NCBI GenBank assembly: GCA_963741505.1
Contig: CAVUIJ010000033.1
Span: forward strand, 62,001-126,000
Source: JAKFWF01 sp963741505
Lineage (GTDB): Bacteria > Pseudomonadota > Alphaproteobacteria > Rhizobiales > Hyphomicrobiaceae
DNA: 64,000 nt
Direction: 5' to 3'
The translations under genes were made by a program, and so were the position numbers. This document shows positions 16,708 through 25,292 of the stretch, in pieces. The number at the start of each line of letters is the position of its first letter. Within the stretch, counting starts at the first letter, position 1. Under the pieces are notes generated by a model, which searched no databases, was not told where the DNA came from, and worked only from the letters and a program-made list of their open reading frames with translations.

Positions 16708-18336
16708 ATGACACGAGGCAAGTTGACACGGCGCGATACGCTCAAAGGCGCGGCGGCGGTCGCGACTGCGGCTGCGACATACCCGATCTCGGCATCGGCG
16801 CAGAACAAGGACCGCATCATCATCGGCATGACGCAGGAGCCGGTGCAGTTCAATCCGCTGCTGTACGCCAACACCGGCACCGAGAATGTGCCGGAGGCCT
16901 GCATGTTCGACGCGCTGTGGGACGTGAACGAGAAGGGCGAGTTCGTCCCCAACCTCGCCGCCGAGATCCCGACCCAGGCCAACGGCGGCATCTCCGCCGA
17001 CGGCACCGTCATCAAGGTCAAGGTGAAGCGCGACGTGAAATGGAGCGACGGCCAGATGCTGACCGCCAAGGACGTCGCCTTCACCTATCAGACCGTGATC
17101 AACCCCAACGTGCCGGTGCGCTCGCGCTCGGGCTTCGACCTGATCAAGAACTTCAAGGTGGTGGATGATCAGAACCTGGAGATGGAGCTGTCGAAGCCCT
17201 ACGTGCCGTTCATGTGGGCCTGGCAGAACATGCACATCGTGCCGCAGCATCTCTTGAAGGACGAAAAGGACCTCAAGACTTCCGCCTGGAATGCGATGCC
17301 GATCGGCTCCGGCCCGTTCCTGCTGAAGACGCGCACCGCCGGCAGCCACATGGTCTACGAGCGCAACCCGACCTATCACCGCGGGCCAGCCAAGGTCCGC
17401 CAGTTCATCCATAAGTTCGTGCCCGACCAGCTGGTGCTGTTCGGCCAGGGCAAGACCGGCGAAGTCGACTTCCTCGCCACCCAGGGTGTGCCTAACGACC
17501 GCTGGAAGGAGGCGAAGGAAATCAAGGACCGGGTGTTCTGGGCCAACCCGATGCCGTTCGTGCAGTTCGTCTACTTCAACTGCGGCAAGCCGCAGTTCGC
17601 CGACCCCAAAGTGCGCAAGGCACTCTACATCGCGCTCGAGATGAAGAAGTCGCTCGACGACGTCTACTACGGCACCTGGGAGCGCACCTTCTCCTACCTT
17701 CACCCCTCGCACTGGGCCTACAACGCCAACCTCAAGGAGGAGACCGGCAACCCCGAGCTCGCGGCCAAGATGCTCGACGAGGCCGGCTGGAAAGTCGGCG
17801 CCGACGGCATCCGCGAGAAGGATGGGGTCAAGATGAAGTTCACTTGCTCGACCACCGCCGGCAACCCGACGCGGGCCAACACGCAGCAGCTGTTCCAGCA
17901 GAACTGGAAGAAGATCGGCGTCGACATGGAAATCAAGAACATGCCGGCCTCGGTGGTGTGGGGCGAGTACACCATCAAGTCGCAGTTCGATACCCTGCTG
18001 GTCGCCTGGGAGCCGACCGTCGGCATGGACCCCGACTACACCGCCCGCTGCCACTCGAAGTTCATCCCGGCCAAGGCCGGCAACGGCTCGAACTACGTGC
18101 AGTACGAGAATCCGGAGGTCGACAAGCTGCTCGATCTCGGCGTCACCCAGACCAACATCGAGGAACGCAAGGCGACCTACGCCAAGATTCAGGAGATCCT
18201 GCTGCGCGACGTACCGTTCGCGCCACAAGGTGCCGTGCAGCAGGGGTTCCTGCGGCATACCGGCCTGACCGGCATCAAGATGAACCCGTACGTGGTCGAC
18301 AACACCTGGAACGTGCAGGACTGGGGCTGGGCGTGA
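16708..18336 (+). CDS. Dipeptide-type extracellular solute-binding protein with Tat signal (system 1)
   Basis: This 542-residue family 5 binding protein (SBP_bac_5) delivers ligand to the DppBC-type permeases. The N-terminus has a twin-arginine motif (LTRRDTLK), a moderately hydrophobic stretch and a probable cleavage after ASA near residue 30, so it is probably exported folded by the Tat system. Conserved blocks include VKRDVKWSDGQMLTAKDVAFTY, PIGSGPF and FADPKVRKALYIAL. The ligand (peptide, opine or other amino compound) cannot be read from sequence. The adjacent aminotransferase suggests an amino compound. Confidence 0.92.
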   Translation: MTRGKLTRRDTLKGAAAVATAAATYPISASAQNKDRIIIGMTQEPVQFNPLLYANTGTENVPEACMFDALWDVNEKGEFVPNLAAEIPTQANGGISADGTVIKVKVKRDVKWSDGQMLTAKDVAFTYQTVINPNVPVRSRSGFDLIKNFKVVDDQNLEMELSKPYVPFMWAWQNMHIVPQHLLKDEKDLKTSAWNAMPIGSGPFLLKTRTAGSHMVYERNPTYHRGPAKVRQFIHKFVPDQLVLFGQGKTGEVDFLATQGVPNDRWKEAKEIKDRVFWANPMPFVQFVYFNCGKPQFADPKVRKALYIALEMKKSLDDVYYGTWERTFSYLHPSHWAYNANLKEETGNPELAAKMLDEAGWKVGADGIREKDGVKMKFTCSTTAGNPTRANTQQLFQQNWKKIGVDMEIKNMPASVVWGEYTIKSQFDTLLVAWEPTVGMDPDYTARCHSKFIPAKAGNGSNYVQYENPEVDKLLDLGVTQTNIEERKATYAKIQEILLRDVPFAPQGAVQQGFLRHTGLTGIKMNPYVVDNTWNVQDWGWA

Positions 18337-18518
18337 TCGCCGCCGCCGCCGCGCGCTGTCGTGCGCGCGGCGCGCCTTTGCCCGCGTCGTTGGCGCAGAC
18401 CCGACGTTCGCGTTTGCGCCTTCTCATGACCTCGCCACTGGTCCAAGGTGGCTTCGATATTCTCCAGAATCCACCCGACCCTGCCGCCATGATCGGCGCC
18501 AACAACTGGAGACTTGCG

Positions 18519-19934
18519 ATGGACGACCTCAACCGCAACTATTCGCTCGAGGACATCGACCGCGAGTCGATTTTCCATCCCAACACGTCGATTTCCGATC
18601 ACCTGAAGAAAGGCCCGATGATCGTCTCCAACGCCCGTGGCGTGTGGATCAACGATCAGCATGGCCGCGACCTGATCGACTGCGGCGCCGGGCTGTGGTG
18701 CGTCAACATCGGCTACGGCCGCCCCGAGATGGCGGAGGCCGCCAAGAAGGCGGTGATGGATCTTGCCTACCATCACATCTTCGGCGGCACGTCGAACGAG
18801 CCGATCATCCGGCTCGCCGAGAAGGTCTTGCAGCTGTTTCACGAGAAGGCCAATGCCCGGCATCTGTCGAAGATCTTTTTCGGCATGGGCGGATCGGACG
18901 CCAACGATACCAACTACAAGCTCGTGCGCTACTACAACAACCTGCGCGGCAAGCCCGAGAAGAAGAAGTTCATCTCCCGGCTCGGTGGCTATCATGGCCT
19001 GACCTACGCCGCGGCGAGCCTCACCGGCATCCCGGTCTACCACAAGGCGTGGGATCTGCCGATCGAGGGCGTGCTGCACACCTCGTGCCCGCACTACTAT
19101 CGCTTCGGCAACAAGGGCGAGAGCGAGGAGCAGTTCACCGACCGCATGATCGCCGAGGTCGAGGCGATGATCGCCAAGGAGGGCGCCGAGACGGTCGCAG
19201 CCTTCATCGCCGAGCCGGTGATGGGCACCGGCGGCGTGCTGCCGCCGCCCAAGGGCTATTTCGAGAAGCTGCAGAAGGTGCTGACGAAGCACGACATCCT
19301 GTTCATCGCCGACGAGGTGATCACCGGCTTCGGTCGAACCGGCCACTGGTTCGCAACTGGCGGCATGAACCTCAAGCCTGACATCGTGACGCTCGCCAAG
19401 GGCATTACCTCGGCCTACTTCCCGGTCTCGGCCTCGGTGATCTCGGAAAAGATCTGGGACGTGCTGCGCGATGCCTCGCCCGAGATGGGTCCGGTGATGC
19501 ACGGCTTCACCTATTCGGGACATCCCACCGGCGGCGCGCTGGGCCTCGTCAACCTCGAGATCTTCGAGCGCGAGGGGCTGGTCGAGCAGGCGGCCGAGGT
19601 CGGCCCGCATCTGCTCAAGTGCCTGAAGCAGCGGGTCGGCGATCATCCCTTCGTCGGTGACGTGCGCGGCATCGGCCAGATGAATGCGGTCGAGTACGTG
19701 GCCGACAAGGCGACCAAGCGCTGGTTCCATCCGAAGGCCGGGCCGCACAAGGTGGTTGCGGCGCGCACGCTCGAATGCGGAATCCTGTCGCGGCCGCTGC
19801 CGTTCATCGAGGTCAACTCGTTCTCGCCGCCGCTGATGATGACCAAGGCCGAGGCCGAGGAGGCGGTCGCCCGCTTCGGCAAGGCGCTCGATCTCGCAAC
19901 GCCCGAGCTTCATCGACTGGCGGAAATGAAGTAG
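18519..19934 (+). CDS. Class III (omega-amino acid) PLP-dependent aminotransferase
   Basis: The 471-residue fold-type I enzyme contains GAGLWCVNIGYGRPEMAEA, FFGMGGSDANDTNYKL, GGYHGLT, the cofactor aspartate in FIADEVITGFGRTGHWFA and the Schiff-base lysine in TLAKGITSAY (Lys294). This pattern is typical of beta-alanine/omega-amino acid:pyruvate or putrescine:pyruvate transaminases. The ATG at 18519 follows GGAG by 7 bases; the frame is open far upstream without homology. The gene lies between the binding protein of transporter system 1 and the triple RidA gene, so its amine substrate is probably the transported compound. Confidence 0.92.
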   Translation: MDDLNRNYSLEDIDRESIFHPNTSISDHLKKGPMIVSNARGVWINDQHGRDLIDCGAGLWCVNIGYGRPEMAEAAKKAVMDLAYHHIFGGTSNEPIIRLAEKVLQLFHEKANARHLSKIFFGMGGSDANDTNYKLVRYYNNLRGKPEKKKFISRLGGYHGLTYAAASLTGIPVYHKAWDLPIEGVLHTSCPHYYRFGNKGESEEQFTDRMIAEVEAMIAKEGAETVAAFIAEPVMGTGGVLPPPKGYFEKLQKVLTKHDILFIADEVITGFGRTGHWFATGGMNLKPDIVTLAKGITSAYFPVSASVISEKIWDVLRDASPEMGPVMHGFTYSGHPTGGALGLVNLEIFEREGLVEQAAEVGPHLLKCLKQRVGDHPFVGDVRGIGQMNAVEYVADKATKRWFHPKAGPHKVVAARTLECGILSRPLPFIEVNSFSPPLMMTKAEAEEAVARFGKALDLATPELHRLAEMK

Positions 19935-19991
19935 CCGGTATCGCCAGGTGGGCTTCGGCAGCGCGGCATAACTGTCGGAAGGGATTGCGAC

Positions 19992-21236
19992 GTGACGATT
20001 GAAAGATCGCTGCCGATCGAGCGCGCGCCATACGCCGATGCCGCGCCTGGACCGGCAGCACACGCCGCAGCTGTACGCGCATCAGAACGGGTTTACCTGT
20101 CGGCCATGAGTGCCTGGTCGCCGGCCGGCGGCGTTGTGGCATTGGGCGATGCCGCCGGCCAGACCGACGCGGCGATCGACCGGATCGAGGCGGCGCTGAC
20201 GGCCACCGGCGGATCGCTGAAAGACATCACCAAGCTCACCACCTGCCTCATCGATCGCGATCACCGCAAGGCGGTGTACGAGGTGATCGGCCGCCGCCTG
20301 CAAGGTGTGTTCCCGGTCAGCACCGGCCTCGTCGTCGCCGGCCTGCCACGGCCCGAGCTGATGGTGCAGATCGACGCCGAGGCGGTGATCGGTGCGCCGG
20401 TCAAGCGCCACCGCAGCTTCGAGCTCAAGGACTGGTTCAGCCAGAACATCGCCTGGCAGGGCGCGATGGTTGCGGCCGGACCGGCCGAGATCTTCATTCG
20501 CGGCCAGACCGGCGCCAGCCTCGATGGCAAGACGATGGTTGGCCTCGGCCGTGGCCCCAAGGACGCGGCGGCGCAAGCCGAGCTTGCACTTGCCAATCTG
20601 GCCCAGCTGCTTGGCGAGGCCGGTTCGGGGATGGACGACGTTTGCAAGATCACCGTCCACATCAATGACCGCGCCTATCGCACCGCCGTCTATCCGATGA
20701 TCGGCAAGGCGTTCCGCGGCGTGCATCCGGTTTCGACCGGCCTCATCACACCGGCGTTCGCCAGGCCCGAGATCCTGTTCGAGATCGATGTGCAGGCGGC
20801 GCGCAAGGTCGCAGGCAAGCCGCATCGGCGGGTGAGACCCTATCACTCAGGACAGGTACGCTACGGCACGCAAAAACAGGCGTTGGACTGTGATTTCTGC
20901 ATGGCGGTTCGGGCCGGCGACGTGGTCACTTTGCGCGGCCAGACCGGCCACGGCCTCGACGATGTCATGTATGGCGCCGGCGACGCATCCGCCCAAGCAC
21001 ACAAAGCGATGGAAAACGTCGCCACGCTTCTTGGTGAGGCCGGTGCCGCCATGCGCGACGTGGTCAAGGCAACGGTCTACGTCACCGATCGGGCGTTCCT
21101 GGCCGGCGTCTGCGATGCGGTGCTCGCTCAACTGGGCGGCGTTCTGCCCGCGTTCTCGGCCGTGGTGATCAAGGGGCTTGCCAGCCCTGAATTGCTGATG
21201 GAAGTTGATGTGACGGCCGTCACATCGGAAACCTGA
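19992..21236 (+). CDS. Protein of three fused RidA/YjgF domains
   Basis: RidA proteins normally are about 130 residues and form trimers that hydrolyse reactive enamines/imines released by PLP enzymes. This 414-residue protein has three successive RidA-like units, at about 20-133, 145-271 and 295-411. Each contains an EAALTATGG/LLGEAG helix, a KxT...V/LxDR strand and a closing LPRPELMVQIDAEA-type strand. The arginine that RidA uses for substrate carboxylate binding is Ser in units 1 and 2 (near 110 and 248) and not conserved in unit 3. It may therefore be a Rid family member without deaminase activity. The gene is co-oriented with the aminotransferase and the DUF1028 gene. Confidence 0.85.
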   Translation: MTIERSLPIERAPYADAAPGPAAHAAAVRASERVYLSAMSAWSPAGGVVALGDAAGQTDAAIDRIEAALTATGGSLKDITKLTTCLIDRDHRKAVYEVIGRRLQGVFPVSTGLVVAGLPRPELMVQIDAEAVIGAPVKRHRSFELKDWFSQNIAWQGAMVAAGPAEIFIRGQTGASLDGKTMVGLGRGPKDAAAQAELALANLAQLLGEAGSGMDDVCKITVHINDRAYRTAVYPMIGKAFRGVHPVSTGLITPAFARPEILFEIDVQAARKVAGKPHRRVRPYHSGQVRYGTQKQALDCDFCMAVRAGDVVTLRGQTGHGLDDVMYGAGDASAQAHKAMENVATLLGEAGAAMRDVVKATVYVTDRAFLAGVCDAVLAQLGGVLPAFSAVVIKGLASPELLMEVDVTAVTSET

Positions 21237-21239
21237 GGA

Positions 21240-21935
21240 ATGACTTTCTCACTTGTCGGGCGCTGCGCGCGAACGGGCATGCTCGGTGCGGTCGTCACGA
21301 CATCGTCGATGGCGGTCGGGTCGCGCTGCCCGCACGTGCGCGCCGGGGCCGGCGCCGCGCTGACACAACACCGCACCGATCCGAGACTGGGTCCGATGGC
21401 GCTCGAGCTGCTGGCGCGCGGGTTTCCTGCCGATGAGGCGATGAAGGCGATCGTCGCTGGCACGCCGCATCGCGATTGGCGACAGCTGGCCTTGATCGAT
21501 GCTAGCGGGCGCACCGCCGCCTATTCCGGCGCCAACGTTCGTGCCGAGCGCGGCGAGGCGCATGGCAGAGGCTGTGTCGCGATCGCCAACATCGTGCGCT
21601 CGGCCGAGCTGCCGCAGGCGATGGTGCGGGCGTTCGAGGCCAGGGCCGATGCGCCGCTCGCCGCTCGTCTCATCGCCACCCTCGAAGCCGGTGAGGCAGC
21701 CGGCGGCGAGTTCCAGCCGGTGACCTCGGCGGCACTGCTGGTGGCGCACCAGGAAACCTTTCCCTATGTCGATCTGCGCGTCGACGATCATCCGGCGCCG
21801 ATCGCCGAGCTGGCGCGGCTGTGGGCCGGCTACCAGCCTGAAGCCGACGCCTACGTGGTGCGCGCGGTCGATCCTGAAAATGCGACGCGGCCGGCGGCGA
21901 TGATCGCCGCCGAGCCGGCGCCGAAGTCGAGCTGA
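21240..21935 (+). CDS. DUF1028 domain-containing protein
   Basis: The 231-residue product has the DUF1028 start MTFSLVGRCARTGMLGAVVT followed by the conserved SS-AVG-RCPHVRAGAGA motif, LALIDASGRTAAYSG and a C-terminal DLRVDDHPAPIAELARLW segment. The family has an Ntn-hydrolase-like fold with no settled function. It is often found beside RidA and peptide transport genes, as here. The start is 3 bases after the triple RidA stop, so the two are probably translated together. Confidence 0.85.
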   Translation: MTFSLVGRCARTGMLGAVVTTSSMAVGSRCPHVRAGAGAALTQHRTDPRLGPMALELLARGFPADEAMKAIVAGTPHRDWRQLALIDASGRTAAYSGANVRAERGEAHGRGCVAIANIVRSAELPQAMVRAFEARADAPLAARLIATLEAGEAAGGEFQPVTSAALLVAHQETFPYVDLRVDDHPAPIAELARLWAGYQPEADAYVVRAVDPENATRPAAMIAAEPAPKSS

Positions 21936-21958
21936 GTGTGGTCGAGGTGGAGGATACG

Positions 21959-23446
21959 ATGCGCAAGTTCCTGTTGGGCGTATTGGCAAGTGTCGCGTTG
22001 GCCGCGAGTGCTGAGGCGCAGGGCACGATCCGTGTCGCGTTGGGCACGACGCTGACGCAGCTCGATCCGGCCAAGACCACGATCGGCGACGAGTACATCT
22101 ACGTCCACCTGGTGTTCAACGGGCTGACCCGCATCGACCGCGATCTGACGGTGAAGCCGGACCTCGCCGAGAGCTGGTCGGCATCCGACGACCTCAAGAC
22201 CTGGACCTTCAAACTGCGCAAGGATGTGAAGTTCCATCACGGCCGCCTGCTCGACGCCGACGACGTCGTGTTCACCATGAAGCGCATTCTCGATGCCGGC
22301 ACCGGCTCGCGGGCCCGCGCCAACATCTCGATGGTGACCAACGTGGAAGCGGTCGACGCGTCGACGGTGCGCTTCACGCTCAACATTCCCTATGCCGGCT
22401 TCCAGGACATTTTCGGCGAGCGCCAGATGCGCATCCTGGCCAAGGACAAGATCGACACCATCTCGACCGCGCCGATCGGCACCGGCCCGTTCAAGTTCAA
22501 GTCGTGGTCGCCGGGCGATCGCCTGGAGCTCGAGAAGAACGGCGACTATTTCGAGAAAGGCCTGCCGAAAGCCGACGCGGTCAGCTTGCGCATCATACCC
22601 GAGCCGGCGGCGCGCTTGGCAGCACTCGAATCAGGCGCCGTCGATATTCTCTGGAGTCTGCCCTACGAGGCGGTCGACAAGTTCAAGAACAGCACCACCA
22701 TCCGTGTCGACTCCGTCGCCACCGCCTCCTGGGATGGCGTCATCCTCAACAATGAGCGGCCGCCATTCAACGATGTGCGCGTGCGGCAGGCGCTAGCGCT
22801 GACCCTCGACAAGGACGCCCTGGTCGAACTGGCGCTGTTCGGCCAGGGTGCCCCGACCCACAGTCCGATCCCGCCGAGCCACCCCTATTTCAACAAGGAT
22901 ATCGGCTTCAAGAAGCCCGACATCGAAAAGGCGAAGAAGCTGATGGCCGAAGCCGGCCTCGCCGGCGGCGTCGACGTGCCGCTGCAGGTGCCGCAGGAGC
23001 GCGACGGCCGCGTTCGCCTCGGCGTCGCGGTGCGCGACATGGCCAAGGCTGCCGGCATCCGCATCAACGTCGAGCGCGTGCCGTTCGCGAGCTATACCGC
23101 CAACGTCGCGGGCAAGGCGCAGATGTATGTCGACGGCTATTTCGCGCGGCCGACCATCGATACCGCGCTCTATCCATTCTATCATTCGTCGGGCAGCTGG
23201 AACCGCCAGCTGTGGCTCTACAAGAACGCCCGCGTCGACGAGTTGCTCGATACCGCCCGCAAGACCAACGACGAGGCCAAGCGGCGCGAGATCTTCGCCG
23301 AGTTCCAGAAGGTGGTGGACGAGACCGTGCCGAGCATCATCGCGTTCTCGTCGGGACATGTGAACGGCGTGCGCAAGAACGTCGAGGGCTTCAAGTCGAC
23401 GCCGATGATGTGGCTCGAGCTGAAAGAGGTTTCGATCAAGAACTGA
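21959..23446 (+). CDS. Dipeptide-type extracellular solute-binding protein (system 2)
   Basis: This is a 495-residue SBP_bac_5 protein with a classical Sec signal peptide (MRKFLLGVLASVALAASAEAQ, cleaved after AEA). Conserved blocks include KPDLAESWSASDDLKTWTFK, FHHGRLLDADDVVFTMKRIL, PIGTGPFKFKSW and PPFNDVRVRQALAL. The start at 21959 follows GGTGGAGG; an upstream in-frame ATG-like start is less likely. It is the binding protein for the permeases and double ATPase that follow. The frame is intact. Confidence 0.92.
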   Translation: MRKFLLGVLASVALAASAEAQGTIRVALGTTLTQLDPAKTTIGDEYIYVHLVFNGLTRIDRDLTVKPDLAESWSASDDLKTWTFKLRKDVKFHHGRLLDADDVVFTMKRILDAGTGSRARANISMVTNVEAVDASTVRFTLNIPYAGFQDIFGERQMRILAKDKIDTISTAPIGTGPFKFKSWSPGDRLELEKNGDYFEKGLPKADAVSLRIIPEPAARLAALESGAVDILWSLPYEAVDKFKNSTTIRVDSVATASWDGVILNNERPPFNDVRVRQALALTLDKDALVELALFGQGAPTHSPIPPSHPYFNKDIGFKKPDIEKAKKLMAEAGLAGGVDVPLQVPQERDGRVRLGVAVRDMAKAAGIRINVERVPFASYTANVAGKAQMYVDGYFARPTIDTALYPFYHSSGSWNRQLWLYKNARVDELLDTARKTNDEAKRREIFAEFQKVVDETVPSIIAFSSGHVNGVRKNVEGFKSTPMMWLELKEVSIKN

Positions 23447-23476
23447 GGCTGACGACAACGGCAGGGAACCAGTGCG

Positions 23477-24427
23477 ATGGCCGGCTACACGATCCGCCGA
23501 TTGCTGCTCGTGCTGCTGGTGCTCGCTGCCGTGTCGCTTCTCGTCTTCTCGATCACCACCATACTGCCCGGCAATGTCGCGAACCTGATCCTCGGCCAGT
23601 TCGCCCCGCCCGAGCAGGTCAAGGCGCTCGAGCTGAAGTTCGGCCTCAACGACCCGGTGCTGGTGCAGTACTGGCGCTGGGCGAGGAAGTTCGTCGCCGG
23701 CGACTTCGGCCAATCGATCCTGCAGAGCCGGCCGGTCGCGCCGCTGGTGGCCGAGGCGCTAGCTGCGCTCGCTGGCGCTGACGTTGGTGTCGTTCGTCTT
23801 CATCGCCACGATCGGCATCGCGCTCGGCGTGATCGCGGCGCTGCGCCATGGCCGGCCGCTCGATCATACGATCTCGGTGGCGACCTACCTCGGCATCGCG
23901 GTGCCGGAGTTCTTCTGGGCGATCGTGGTGATCATGGTGTTCGCGGCCTGGCTCGGCTGGCTGCCGGCATCGGGCTACGAGCCGATCGCAAGCGTCGGTT
24001 TCGTGGAGTGGGCGCAGCATATCATTGCGCCGGTGATGACGCTGGTGTTCGGGCACCTGGCGCACGTTTCCCGGCTGACCCGCTCCAGCATGATCGAGGT
24101 GCTGCAAAGCCCCTACGTGATGGCGGCGCGCGCCAAGGGCTTGCCAGAGCGCGTCGTCGTCGTGCGCCACGCGCTGCGCAACGCACTGCTGCCGACGATC
24201 ACCGTGCTGGCGCTCGACATCGGCCGGCTGATGGGCGGCATCGTCGTGATCGAGACCGTGTTCGCCTATCCGGGCCTCGGCCGCCTGCTGGTGTTCTCGA
24301 TCCAGAGCCGCGATATCCCGACGCTGCAGGCCTCGATCCTGGTCGTGGCCGCGATCTATGCTCTCGCCAACCTCGGCGCCGACCTGCTTTATGCCTGGCT
24401 CAACCCGAAGATCCGCTATGGCCGTGA
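23477..24427 (+). pseudogene. Dipeptide ABC transporter permease, DppB type (system 2), compensated frameshifts
   Basis: The start (MAGYTIRRLLLVLLVLAAVS) and the stop at 24427 are in one frame with no stop between, giving a full-length 316-residue frame. Only the first 95 residues or so (through SRPVAPLVAEAL) and the end are right, however. From about 23765 the true permease sequence (RSLALTLVSFVFIATIGIAL, VMAARAKGLPERVVVVRHALRNA, ETVFAYPGLGRLLVFSI, LLYAWLNPKIRYG) is in the next frame. One extra G near 23765 and one missing base near 24424 explain it and restore the normal 317-codon length. A gene caller would accept the wrong middle. Confidence 0.8.
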
Positions 24428-25288
24428 ACTTCGCCTGACGATCGACGCGGGGCCGGCGCGCAAGCCATGGCCGTTGCAACTCAAGATCGGCCTCGCGATC
24501 GTGGCGACGATCGTCGTGCTCGGCGCTCGCCGCGCCCTGGATCGCGCCGCATCCCGTGGGACACGATCTCGATCCGCACCCGCTTCCGGCCGCCGGATGC
24601 GACCTACTGGCTCGGCACCGACGACTATGGCCGCGATGTCTGAGCCGGCTGCTGATGGGTGCGCGCTTGTCGCTCGCGATGGGGCTCGGCGCGACGCTGG
24701 TGAGCGTTGCGATCGGCGTGCCGGTGGGATTGGCAGCCGGCTATTTCCGTGGCGCCGTCGACGAGATCCTGATGCGGATCGCCGACGTGCTGATGGCAAT
24801 TCCGGCGATCATGCTAGGGCTGCTGGTGCTCGCGGTGACGCCGCCGGCATTGTGGAAAACGGCGCTGGCGGTCGGCTTCGTCTACATCCCGCCGATCGCC
24901 CGCGTCACCCGCGCGGTGACGCTCGGTCTCGCCAGCGAGGAGTTCGTGCAGGCGGCGCGGGCTCGCGGCCGAGAGCAATGCCTACATTCTGTTCCGCGAG
25001 ATCCTGCCCAATGCCTGGCCGCCGCTGATCGTGGAGGCGAGCTTGCGCGTCACCTACGCCATCCTGCTCGGCTCGGCCCTGAGCTTCCTCGGGCTCGGCG
25101 CGCAGCCGCCGAGTTCCGACTGGGGGTTGATGATCTCGGAGGCCCGCGCCTTTCTCGATCGCGCGCCGTGGATCGCCCTGGCGCCGGGGGCGGCGATGTG
25201 CCTGCTCGTCATCGGCATCAATCTAATGGGCGATGGCCTGCGCGAGCGGCTCGATCCGCGCCTCAAGAGCCGGCTGGCAAGGGCGTGA
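24424..25288 (+). pseudogene. Dipeptide ABC transporter permease, DppC type (system 2), multiple frameshifts
   Basis: Pieces in several frames read LKIGLAIVATIVVL, ALAAPWIAPH, FRPPDATYWLGTDDYGRDV, LSRLLMGARLSLAMGLGATL, EEFVQAARARG, AESNAYILFREILPNAWPPL and EASLRVTYAILLGSALSFLG, then GINLMGDGLRERLDPRLKSR. This is a complete DppC-type permease. Indels near 24523, 24555, 24642 and 24970 break it; a TGA at about 24641 results from the third. A GTG at 24424 overlapping the DppB-type stop (GTGA) is the likely start. Either inactivated or badly sequenced. Confidence 0.75.
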
Positions 25289-25292
25289 GGGC

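Noticed and set aside
18189..20063. Long minus-strand open frame of 624 codons
   Set aside because: It is the shadow of the aminotransferase gene; no recognisable domain and composition typical of antisense frames.
23784..25028. Natural in-frame fusion of DppB- and DppC-type permeases
   Set aside because: The continuity after NPKIRYG arises from a missing base; the normal GTGA overlap of stop and start is still visible at 24424-24427, and the DppC part soon leaves the frame.
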